Positions 9,155-14,508 of a stretch of 15,034 nucleotides of DNA are shown here, in pieces. The stretch spans positions 1 through 15,034 of the forward strand of contig CAJTSU010000085.1 of assembly GCA_910579055.1 (NCBI GenBank). Direction: 5' to 3'. Under the pieces are notes generated by a model that worked only from the letters and a program-made list of their open reading frames with translations, did not search any database and was not told where the DNA came from. Positions within the stretch are counted from its first letter, which is position 1, and each line of letters starts with the position of its first letter. The DNA is from an uncultured Mailhella sp. (lineage in GTDB: Bacteria > Desulfobacterota > Desulfovibrionia > Desulfovibrionales > Desulfovibrionaceae). The translations under genes and the position numbers were made by a program.

Positions 9155-9353
9155 GAATATTCCCCCGGAAAGCAATGCCTGTCCGTAAATTCGGATGCAA
9201 GGCGTTCGGAACGGAAGGGGCTGCCGCCGGACAAAGCCTTGAGGAAATCCCGGCACAGCATGAATATTTCCGGGCTAACGCCCGCGCCTCCGGCAGTCAA
9301 GGATATTTTCACCACCATGCCCCCGCACCTCTGGAGCGGCGACTAATCATGCC
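9155..9353. other. Intergenic region between divergent genes
   Basis: About 200 bases between the start of the zinc-ribbon gene (minus) and the lpx operon promoter (plus). It must contain the promoter of the zinc-ribbon gene, but I see no convincing -35/-10 pair. A small CGGGC-TAAC-GCCCG hairpin lies at 9271-9284. No coding region is supported. Confidence 0.5.
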
Positions 9354-9383
9354 TTGACGCCCCGCCGCACGGAAGCGTATTGT
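9354..9383 (+). promoter_or_regulatory. Sigma-70-like promoter of the skp-lpxD-fabZ-lpxA operon
   Basis: TTGACG (9354-9359) and TATTGT (9378-9383) are separated by 18 bases and lie about 110 bases before the skp start. The -35 matches five of six consensus positions and the -10 four of six. The leader that follows contains a small CCGC-N5-GCGG hairpin (9409-9421). This is the best promoter candidate for the operon. Confidence 0.5.
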
Positions 9384-9494
9384 AAAAAACTGTGGTTTTA
9401 CTGCCCAACCGCCTTTTGCGGCCTTTTCTCGACAACACGGGCGCACCCCTTCCCGTCGGGTTCGCCCCTACCTCTAAGTTATAAGGAGTATTTC

Positions 9495-10034
9495 ATGATC
9501 CGCAGTATCGTCATGGCTTTGGCCATTTGCCTCGCCTGCTCCGCTCCCGCGCTTGCGGCCGGGAAAATCGGCATCGTCAACCTGATCGGCATCACTGCCA
9601 ACAGTGATGTGGGCAAGGCGGCCGACAAACTTTTGCAGGATCGCTTCGGCAAAGAACGCACCGCGCTGGAAAAACAGGGTGAAACCCTCAAAAAGGACAT
9701 GGATCAGTTCCGCAAGCAGGCCGCTGCCATGTCTGAAGACGCCCGCAACAAGAAGGGCCGCGATCTCCAGACCCGCATCCAGGAGTTTGAAAAGAAACAG
9801 AACGATCTGAACCAGCGCATCGCTCCCGTGCAGGGCGCAGTGGACAAGCAGCTGCTTGAAGTGCTCTCCGAAGCCTGCTCCACCTACGCCAAGAACAATG
9901 GATTTGATCTTATCCTCAACTACAATCCGTCGATTACGCCTTACGCCAGTGAAAGCGTCAACGCAAGCGAAGGCGTGCTCGCCGAAGCCAACAAGATTTG
10001 GAAGAAAAAGGGCGGCAAGTTCAACGTGAAGTAA
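9495..10034 (+). CDS. skp: OmpH/Skp family periplasmic chaperone
   Basis: A 179-residue periplasmic chaperone expected to hold unfolded outer-membrane proteins between the Sec translocon and the BAM complex. Residues 1-22 form a signal peptide (hydrophobic core MALAICLACS, probable cleavage after ALAA). The mature part starts with KIGIVNL, a common opening in the OmpH family. It continues with a long charged, Gln/Lys/Glu-rich helical stretch (about 45-115), matching the coiled-coil tentacles of Skp, and ends in a small compact C-terminal part. The chosen ATG has AAGGAG 6 bases upstream; an in-frame extension to 9354 lacks a ribosome binding site and would overlap the promoter. It is the first gene of the lpx operon, as in many proteobacteria, but no bamA is next to it in this window. 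Confidence 0.92.
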   Translation: MIRSIVMALAICLACSAPALAAGKIGIVNLIGITANSDVGKAADKLLQDRFGKERTALEKQGETLKKDMDQFRKQAAAMSEDARNKKGRDLQTRIQEFEKKQNDLNQRIAPVQGAVDKQLLEVLSEACSTYAKNNGFDLILNYNPSITPYASESVNASEGVLAEANKIWKKKGGKFNVK

Positions 10035-10042
10035 CGCCTCCG

Positions 10043-10072
10043 GCGCGAACCGGGGCGCACCCCGGTTCGCGC
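10043..10072 (+). promoter_or_regulatory. Perfect 13-bp hairpin between skp and lpxD
   Basis: GCGCGAACCGGGG (10043-10055), loop CGCA, then the exact reverse complement (10060-10072). It starts 8 bases after the skp stop and is followed only by TGTTTCC, not a real T-run. It could act as a weak terminator or as a 3' stabiliser raising skp mRNA above that of the lpx genes. The structure is seen directly; the role is inferred. Confidence 0.65.
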
Positions 10073-10119
10073 TGTTTCCGCGCCCGCCCGGCGCGGCGGA
10101 AATCCGCGAAGGAGCCTCC

Positions 10120-11145
10120 ATGACAAGCTATCCGCTTTCCCGTATTGCCGAAACGCTGGGGCTGCGCCTTCAGGGCGAGGATATCCTCATCACCGGCGTG
10201 AATACGCTGGATGAAGCAGGCCCTGCCGAACTGAGCTTTCTGGCCAACCCCAAATATGCGCCGCAACTGGCCTCTTCCAGGGCCGGAGCAGTCATCGTGC
10301 GCCCCGAACACGCTGATGAAGTGAAAAATGCCCTGATCGCCGAGGAGCCCTACCCGGCCTTTGCCCGCGCCATCGGCATGTTTGCCGTGCCGCAAGGCTC
10401 CTTTCACGGCATCAGCCCTCTGGCTTCCGTCTCGCCCGAGGCGGAGTTGGGCGAGGGCTGCACTGTCTACCCCTTTGTCTATATTGCTCCGCGAGTGCGC
10501 ATCGGGGCGGGCTGCACGCTCTTTCCCGGCGTTTACGTCGGCGAAGACTGTACGCTCGGGGAAGGTTGCGTGCTGTACCCCAACGCCGTACTCATGGCGG
10601 GGTGCGAGCTCGGCGCGGGCTGTGTGCTCCAGCCGGGCGCGGTCATCGGCGGCGAAGGCTTCGGCTTTGTGCGTACCGAGGCGGGCATTCAGAAAATTCC
10701 CCAGATCGGCCATGTGAAACTGGGCAGCAAGGTGGAAGTCGGCGTCAACAGCGCCGTGGATCGCGCGGCCCTGTCCGCCACCAGCATCGGAGATTCCACC
10801 TGCCTCGACAACCTCGTTCAGGTGGGCCATAATGTTCGTCTCGGCAAGGAATGCCTCATTGTTTCCCAGGTAGGCATCTCCGGTTCCACGCAGGTGGGCG
10901 ACAACGTGACTATGGCAGGGCAGGTCGGTGTGGCAGGCCATCTGCACATCGGCGACGGCGTGACCATCGGCCCGCAGGCAGGCGTAGCCAAGGACATTGA
11001 GGCGGGCAAGGTCGTAGGCGGCACGCCCACAGTGGATTACACCACCTATTTGCGTACCCTGTCTCTGATGCCCCGCTTCCCCGAGCTGTTCAAGCGCATT
11101 GCCAAACTGGAAAAAGAACTGGAGCAGTTGCGCAGCGGAGAATAA
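10120..11145 (+). CDS. lpxD: UDP-3-O-(3-hydroxyacyl)glucosamine N-acyltransferase
   Basis: Third step of lipid A synthesis: adds a 3-hydroxyacyl chain from acyl carrier protein to the 2-amino group of UDP-3-O-acyl-glucosamine, at the cytosolic side of the inner membrane. The 341-residue length matches the family. Residues 1-95 form the N-terminal uridine-binding domain (GVNTLDEAGPAELSFLANPKY). Residues about 100-300 are hexapeptide repeats of the left-handed beta-helix (VSPEAELGEGC, IGAGCTLFPG). The catalytic His is His237 in NLVQVGHNVRLG, equivalent to His239 of E. coli LpxD. A charged C-terminal helix (LEKELEQLRSGE) completes the trimer-forming end. GAAGGAG lies 6 bases before the ATG. It follows skp by 85 bp and precedes fabZ by 47 bp. 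Confidence 0.97.
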   Translation: MTSYPLSRIAETLGLRLQGEDILITGVNTLDEAGPAELSFLANPKYAPQLASSRAGAVIVRPEHADEVKNALIAEEPYPAFARAIGMFAVPQGSFHGISPLASVSPEAELGEGCTVYPFVYIAPRVRIGAGCTLFPGVYVGEDCTLGEGCVLYPNAVLMAGCELGAGCVLQPGAVIGGEGFGFVRTEAGIQKIPQIGHVKLGSKVEVGVNSAVDRAALSATSIGDSTCLDNLVQVGHNVRLGKECLIVSQVGISGSTQVGDNVTMAGQVGVAGHLHIGDGVTIGPQAGVAKDIEAGKVVGGTPTVDYTTYLRTLSLMPRFPELFKRIAKLEKELEQLRSGE

Positions 11146-11192
11146 TTCCCGTCCCTCCGTTGTTGTTACACGTTATTTTTTAAGGATGACCC

Positions 11193-11663
11193 ATGAGCGA
11201 CACCACCATCACCCCTCTCAAAATCGGGCGTATTCTCGAACTTCTCCCCCACCGTTACCCTTTCCTTCTGGTGGATCGCGTGGTGGAAATCCAGCGCATG
11301 TCGAGCATCAAGGCGTACAAGAACCTCACCTTCAACGAGCCGTTCTTTCAGGGGCATTTTCCGGGTACGCCCGTCATGCCCGGCGTGCTGATCATCGAGG
11401 CTCTGGCCCAGACCGGCATTATCCTTGTGGCGCACAGCCTGCCCCAGGGCGAAACGCTGGATGACAAGCTCTGCCTGTTCACAGGCATTGAAAAGGCCCG
11501 CTTCCGCCGCCCGGTTATCCCCGGAGACAGGCTGGACATGGAATGTTCCAATCTTCAGCACAGGCTCCAGCTGTGGAAAATGGACGCCCGCGCCTATGTG
11601 GACGGAAAACTGGCCGCGGAAGCGACGCTGACAGCGGCGGCCCAGCCCAGGCAGGCTCTGTAA
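11193..11663 (+). CDS. fabZ: 3-hydroxyacyl-[acyl-carrier-protein] dehydratase
   Basis: Dehydrates 3-hydroxyacyl-ACP to trans-2-enoyl-ACP in fatty acid elongation. It competes with LpxA and LpxD for the same 3-hydroxyacyl-ACP pool, which explains its place in this operon. The 156-residue hot-dog fold protein starts with the usual ITPLKIGRILELLPHRYPFLLVDRV. It carries the catalytic His55 in GHFPG and Glu69 in MPGVLIIEALAQ. AAGGA (11182-11186) lies 6 bases before the ATG. The stop codon shares one base with the lpxA start (TAATG), a sign of translational coupling. Confidence 0.97.
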   Translation: MSDTTITPLKIGRILELLPHRYPFLLVDRVVEIQRMSSIKAYKNLTFNEPFFQGHFPGTPVMPGVLIIEALAQTGIILVAHSLPQGETLDDKLCLFTGIEKARFRRPVIPGDRLDMECSNLQHRLQLWKMDARAYVDGKLAAEATLTAAAQPRQAL

Positions 11664-12466
11664 TGGCCTCGCCCGACATTCACCCTTCCGCATTCGTCTC
11701 CCCCAAAGCCGAGCTTGGGGAAGATGTGGTCATCGGCCCCTGCGCTCTTGTCGAAGAAGATGTGGTCATCGGCGCGCGCACCCGCGTGGACGCCTTTGCC
11801 TCGATTAAACGCTACACCACGCTGGGAGAGGACAACCACGTTCATTCCTACGCCATGGTAGGCGGCGAGCCGCAGGATCTCAAATTTCACGGCGAAGTGA
11901 GCCGGCTGATCATCGGCAACCGCAACAACATCCGCGAATTCTCCACGCTGCACCGGGGCACGGAAAGCGGGGGCGGCGTCACCCGCATCGGCGACGGCAA
12001 CCTGCTCATGGCCTATGTGCACGTCGCACACGACTGCACGGTCATGAACGACATTGTCATGTCCAACAACGCCACGCTCGCGGGGCATTGCCTTGTGGAG
12101 GACGGAGCCATCATCGCCGGCCTTTCCGCCGTGCATCAGTTCACCCGGGTAGGCAAACACGCCTTTGTGGGCGGCATGTCCGGGATCTCGCAGGATCTCC
12201 CCCCCTGGATGCTGGCCGTGGGCAACCGCGCGCTGGTGCAGTCGCCCAATATCGTGGGACTGCGCCGCATCAGGGCTTCACAGGAACTGGTTTCCGCCTT
12301 CAAGCAGGCCTACCGTCTGCTCTGGTTCTCCGGTATTCCCCGCCCCGATGCCCTGCTTCAGCTTGAGGCCGAGTACGGACACCTTCCGGAAATCGGTGAA
12401 TTCATCGCCTTTGTGCGCTCCAGCGAGCGCGGCATCCTCCCGGCAGAAGAACGCAAGCGCGATTAG
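11663..12466 (+). CDS. lpxA: UDP-N-acetylglucosamine O-acyltransferase
   Basis: First step of lipid A synthesis: transfers a 3-hydroxyacyl chain from ACP to the 3-OH of UDP-GlcNAc. The 267-residue protein is close to the 262 residues of E. coli LpxA. It opens with hexapeptide repeats (IHPSAFVSPKAELGEDVVIG) and has the catalytic His123 in HVAHDC (E. coli His125), with conserved His158 in VHQF. Gly171 in VGGMSG matches E. coli Gly173, the residue at the base of the acyl-chain ruler. A C-terminal helical domain starts near 190. I use the ATG overlapping the fabZ stop (TAATG) because the protein then begins exactly where family members begin; a longer in-frame reading into fabZ is not supported. 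It is the last gene before the operon terminator. Confidence 0.97.
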   Translation: MASPDIHPSAFVSPKAELGEDVVIGPCALVEEDVVIGARTRVDAFASIKRYTTLGEDNHVHSYAMVGGEPQDLKFHGEVSRLIIGNRNNIREFSTLHRGTESGGGVTRIGDGNLLMAYVHVAHDCTVMNDIVMSNNATLAGHCLVEDGAIIAGLSAVHQFTRVGKHAFVGGMSGISQDLPPWMLAVGNRALVQSPNIVGLRRIRASQELVSAFKQAYRLLWFSGIPRPDALLQLEAEYGHLPEIGEFIAFVRSSERGILPAEERKRD

Positions 12467-12488
12467 CGCTTCGGAACTCTGTGTTCTT

Positions 12489-12530
12489 CGCCCCGCTGCC
12501 ATTCGATTTTTCCGGCGGCGGGGCGTTTTT
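12489..12530 (+). terminator. Intrinsic terminator of the skp-lpxA operon
   Basis: CGCCCCGCTGCC (12489-12500) pairs with GGCGGCGGGGCG (12514-12525): 12 bp with one G-U pair and a 13-base loop, followed directly by TTTTT. It begins 22 bases after the lpxA stop, so transcription of the operon ends here. Confidence 0.9.
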
Positions 12531-12638
12531 ATTCATATTCTCCGAGTGTTCTCCCATGCGCCGCAAAAACGACATGATACACCCTGGTTGACGTGCTTGA
12601 GGGTACGCCAGATCCCCGAAGTGCCTCACACAGAAAAA

Positions 12639-12656
12639 TGTTTCAATTATGAAACA
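12639..12656. promoter_or_regulatory. Palindromic operator-like site (TGTTTCA-N4-TGAAACA)
   Basis: An 18-bp dyad with perfect 7-base arms around ATTA. It has the same form as 13846-13863 (TGTTCC-N6-GGAACA) and 13810-13826 beside the S24 repressor gene. A looser match of the same size lies 45 bases on, at 12684-12701 (TGTTTC-N6-GAACCA), and a degenerate one at 12774-12791. These are probable binding sites for a dimeric repressor; the binder is inferred. Confidence 0.55.
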
Positions 12657-12715
12657 CGAGTCGTCCAGATATTCGCTTTCTTTTGTTTCTTTTTTGAACC
12701 ATACCCGGGTACAAA

Positions 12716-13049
12716 GGCTCTGTCACAGAACCGTTCGGCTTGGCTCTGTTGTAGAACCGTGTTGATGGCAGATAGTTTCAATCACAAAACGCTCTAAGCG
12801 ACGAAGGAGCCTTACGAATAGCGACAGCGGAGATAAGGCACCATGTATCCACGGCTGGCTCGCTTACGCCTTCGTGCGGCTGCGCCGCCCAAAGGCTCAG
12901 CTCCGCGAGACATTGCTTCCGCGACCTCCTGATGACGCTCTATCGGTTTTGCCGATACTCGTTCTCGCTTGCGTTTTGCGCGGAAAACGCCGCGCTCGCG
13001 CTGCCTTCGGCGGCCACGGTTGGTATCAGCCCTATTCTGGAACAGAGCC
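12716..13049. mobile_element. MITE-like or solo IS remnant with 15-bp imperfect inverted ends
   Basis: The left end GGCTCTGTCACAGAA and the right end TTCTGGAACAGAGCC match at 13 of 15 positions as inverted repeats, enclosing 334 bp without a gene. A second copy of the left-end motif lies inside at 12742 (GGCTCTGTTGTAGAA, also 13 of 15). The right end has an 18-base identical copy at 8522-8539. The interior has four small inverted repeats: 12876-12888, 12941-12957, 12971-12990 (GCGTTTT/AAAACGC) and 13000-13014. I see no clear target-site duplication, which weakens the call; decayed insertion or a structured non-coding RNA are alternatives. Confidence 0.4.
13032..13049 (-). repeat. Dispersed GGCTCTGTTCCAGAATAG repeat, copy 3
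   Basis: Identical over 18 bases to 8522-8539 and in the same orientation. It forms the right end of the 334-bp inverted-repeat segment and contains the TGTTCCRRAATAG motif also found at the window start and in the repressor promoter region. Confidence 0.6.
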
Positions 13050-13100
13050 TACGCAAAAAATACCTCCCGATGAGCAAAAAGCCCCTGCCCAAAAAGGGTG

Positions 13101-13745
13101 TTACGGTTTACGCTGGATAAAAATCACAGGTACTATCCGTATCACATTGGACTTATGCATGCTGACTGTTTGCATTTCTTGCCGGTTGTTTTCATCCGGC
13201 GGCAGCCAGCTTACAAATTTATGCCAAATCTGATTTTCCAATCCTTTATAAAGCTTGATTGATACCGTTTTATCTTCTCTTTCAACATATACTAAATCAT
13301 CTATCTCCACACCACGAGAGGGATCACAATAAAGAATAAATCCTTCATATATGCCACAAGGCTGCATACTGGTGCCGATTGCCGCAACGGCAAACATTTC
13401 CGGGGAATATGCAGCCGGTACAGGGGCAGCACTAATCGCCAAACGCATCGTTGTGCACCATTCATGGCCACAAGCTGCAAGACCAATCAGAGGTATGCCG
13501 GGTTTTGACTGCTCTTCGCCAATGTACGGATTAATATCCATTCCCAGTTTTTCAAAATAGTATCGCATCTTATCAATGGAAATTCGTTCGCCTTTTATCC
13601 CGCCCGACAGCATCTTATGTATGACCGACCTGTTGCGGCCCAGGCGTCTCGCCAGGCTTGACTGAGATTCAGTCGGCGCATTGACAATTTCTCTCATGCG
13701 GGCAATTAAGGCATCCCACGCACGTTGCTGTTTTGATTTTTCCAT
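13101..13745 (-). CDS. S24 family (LexA/CI-like) transcriptional repressor
   Basis: A 214-residue phage-type repressor. The N-terminal helix-turn-helix covers about residues 27-50 (SLARRLGRNRSVIHKMLSGG), of the kind found in CI-like proteins. The C-terminal S24 domain holds the catalytic Ser126 in GTSMQP and Lys164 in VSIKLYKG. A Cys92-Gly93 pair in the linker (LAACGHEW) is positioned as the self-cleavage site; LexA and lambda CI use Ala-Gly, while P22 C2 uses Cys-Gly. Such repressors fall apart when RecA filaments form, so it is probably SOS-responsive. It is divergent from the small repeat protein, and two dyads lie between them, pointing to autoregulation. Its base composition is visibly more AT-rich than the lpx genes, suggesting transfer. 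No other phage gene is nearby. The ribosome binding site is weak. Confidence 0.85.
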   Translation of the reverse strand: MEKSKQQRAWDALIARMREIVNAPTESQSSLARRLGRNRSVIHKMLSGGIKGERISIDKMRYYFEKLGMDINPYIGEEQSKPGIPLIGLAACGHEWCTTMRLAISAAPVPAAYSPEMFAVAAIGTSMQPCGIYEGFILYCDPSRGVEIDDLVYVEREDKTVSIKLYKGLENQIWHKFVSWLPPDENNRQEMQTVSMHKSNVIRIVPVIFIQRKP

Positions 13746-13792
13746 AATATGTATCGTTGCCTGAAAAATGAGGTCTGCATAAAAACTAAGAA

Positions 13793-13808
13793 ATTATACA
13801 GTATTATC
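13793..13808 (-). promoter_or_regulatory. Possible -10 elements of the repressor gene
   Basis: On minus, TATAAT (13793-13798) and GATAAT (13803-13808) lie 48-63 bases before the repressor start and next to the dyad at 13810-13826. Neither has a good -35 at normal spacing, so the promoter is only suggested. Its proximity to the dyad would let the repressor control its own gene. Confidence 0.35.
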
Positions 13809-13809
13809 C

Positions 13810-13826
13810 TGTTTCAATAGTGAACA
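13810..13826. promoter_or_regulatory. Operator-like dyad 1 in the divergent promoter region
   Basis: TGTTTCAATAGTGAACA has inverted TGTTtCA/TGAACA halves. It is similar to the 18-bp dyads at 12639 and 13846 and lies on the repressor-gene side of the intergenic region, 36 bases from dyad 2 (start to start). Two such sites flanking divergent promoters are the usual layout for CI-type control. Confidence 0.55.
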
Positions 13827-13835
13827 AATTTCAAC

Positions 13836-13864
13836 TTGACTGAACTGTTCCAAAATAGGAACAT
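13836..13864 (+). promoter_or_regulatory. Rightward promoter overlapped by dyad 2
   Basis: TTGACT (13836-13841) and GAACAT (13859-13864) are 17 bases apart, pointing toward the small repeat protein. The perfect dyad TGTTCC-N6-GGAACA (13846-13863) fills the spacer and the -10, so a bound repressor would block RNA polymerase. The -35 is good and the -10 weak (three of six, but including the key A2 and T6). The dyad also contains the dispersed 13-mer TGTTCCAAAATAG. Confidence 0.5.
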
Positions 13865-13984
13865 CTTTAAAGGGAACCACGCCCATTCGACAGGTAAGGC
13901 AAGTATAAGTATGGAGCCCCCCAGATTACTATGAGTAAAAACAGCCGGTTCTTAGAATTAAGTAAACCTGGCAAAGGAGCAGCC

Positions 13985-14350
13985 ATGCCTGAACAGAATT
14001 TCAAACCTTTCCAGCGAGTTCTGGTACGGGATGAGAGAGATCACCCCTGGCGAGCGGCTATCTTCAGTTTTTATACAGATACTGAGGATTTTCCTTATGC
14101 GGCTATTGGTTCAGATTACAGAAGATACTGCATACCCTATGAAGGAAATGAACAATTTTGCGATACCATATCCAGCCCGACGCTTCCTGAACAGAAATTC
14201 AAATTTGGTGATACGGTCAAGGTGTGGAACAACGGAGAAGAAAAGGAGACTGCAACGTTTATTCACGAGCAAAATAATGATTTTAGATACTGTGTCCTTT
14301 TAAATAAAAATAAAATCGCATATTTTACATATTGTGAACAGTTAGAGTAA
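13985..14350 (+). CDS. Small protein with two tandem copies of a phage/gut-element module
   Basis: A 121-residue protein without signal peptide or membrane segment. It is built from two copies of one short beta-rich-looking module: FKPFQRVLVRDE...WRAAIFSFY...CIPYEGNEQFC (about residues 6-60) and FKFGDTVKVWNN...ETATFIHEQ...YFTYCEQLE (about 68-121). I recall this FKPFxxVLVRD...CIPYEGNE pattern from small proteins of gut Bacteroidales and their phages, with no known function. The start is set by AAAGGAG (13973-13979) 5 bases before the ATG; an in-frame ATG at 13931 has only a distant GGAG. Its promoter region is shared with the S24 repressor, so it is probably repressed by it. AT-rich composition suggests transfer. 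Candidate roles (phage accessory, anti-repressor, defence) are guesses. Confidence 0.75.
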   Translation: MPEQNFKPFQRVLVRDERDHPWRAAIFSFYTDTEDFPYAAIGSDYRRYCIPYEGNEQFCDTISSPTLPEQKFKFGDTVKVWNNGEEKETATFIHEQNNDFRYCVLLNKNKIAYFTYCEQLE

Positions 14351-14359
14351 GATAAATAG

Positions 14360-14396
14360 AATGATATATTCAAAAAGTTATGTGGAAAATATCATT
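14360..14396 (+). terminator. AT-rich hairpin after the small repeat protein
   Basis: AATGATATATTC (14360-14371) and GAAAATATCATT (14385-14396) pair at 11 of 12 positions around a 13-base loop, starting 10 bases after the stop codon. No T-run follows, so intrinsic termination is doubtful. It could protect the mRNA 3' end, block read-through into the IS, or be a protein-binding site. Confidence 0.35.
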
Positions 14397-14427
14397 TGAA
14401 CTAGTTTCGATTTGATCTGACAGGACG

Positions 14428-14507
14428 CCCTTGAAAAAGAAAGGGAACTCCGTTTTGATGGAAGTGCAAACAACCCATCAACAGGGCTTCGTGCCCAGGG
14501 AGTTCCC
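14428..14507 (+). promoter_or_regulatory. Three-way-junction leader hiding the transposase ribosome binding site
   Basis: An outer stem GGGAACTCC (14443-14451) pairs perfectly with GGAGTTCCC (14499-14507) and encloses two hairpins: TTGATGG/CCATCAA (14455-14461 with 14475-14481) and GGGC-TTCGT-GCCC (14484-14496). The right outer arm contains the GGGAG ribosome binding site and ends one base before the transposase ATG. An alternative pairing, CCCTT (14428-14432) with AAGGG (14441-14445), would free it. This resembles the known 5' structures that keep transposase translation low when an IS is read from outside; its action here is inferred. Confidence 0.6.
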
Positions 14508-14508
14508 A

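Larger units (their letters stand above)
12531..13100. other. 570-bp gene-free stretch at the core/accessory border
   Basis: Neither strand carries a convincing gene: short open frames lack ribosome binding sites or run antisense into the repressor gene. The left part (12531-12715) is pyrimidine-rich in places (CTTTCTTTTGTTTCTTTTTT near 12676-12695) and holds dyads. The middle (12716-13049) is bounded by inverted repeats and rich in small hairpins. The last 50 bases run up to the end of the S24 repressor gene. Confidence 0.6.

Noticed and set aside
12639..12791. CRISPR array
   Set aside because: The repeated units are short dyads of variable spacing and sequence, not identical direct repeats with regular spacers, and no cas gene is present.
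12708..13057. Target-site duplication around the 334-bp segment
   Set aside because: The 8-base flanks GGTACAAA and TACGCAAA share only their last few bases, so no real duplication can be claimed.
12874..13233. A 119-codon open frame on plus covering part of the gene-free stretch
   Set aside because: It has no ribosome binding site, low-complexity Arg/Ala-rich translation, and runs antisense into the 3' end of the S24 repressor gene.
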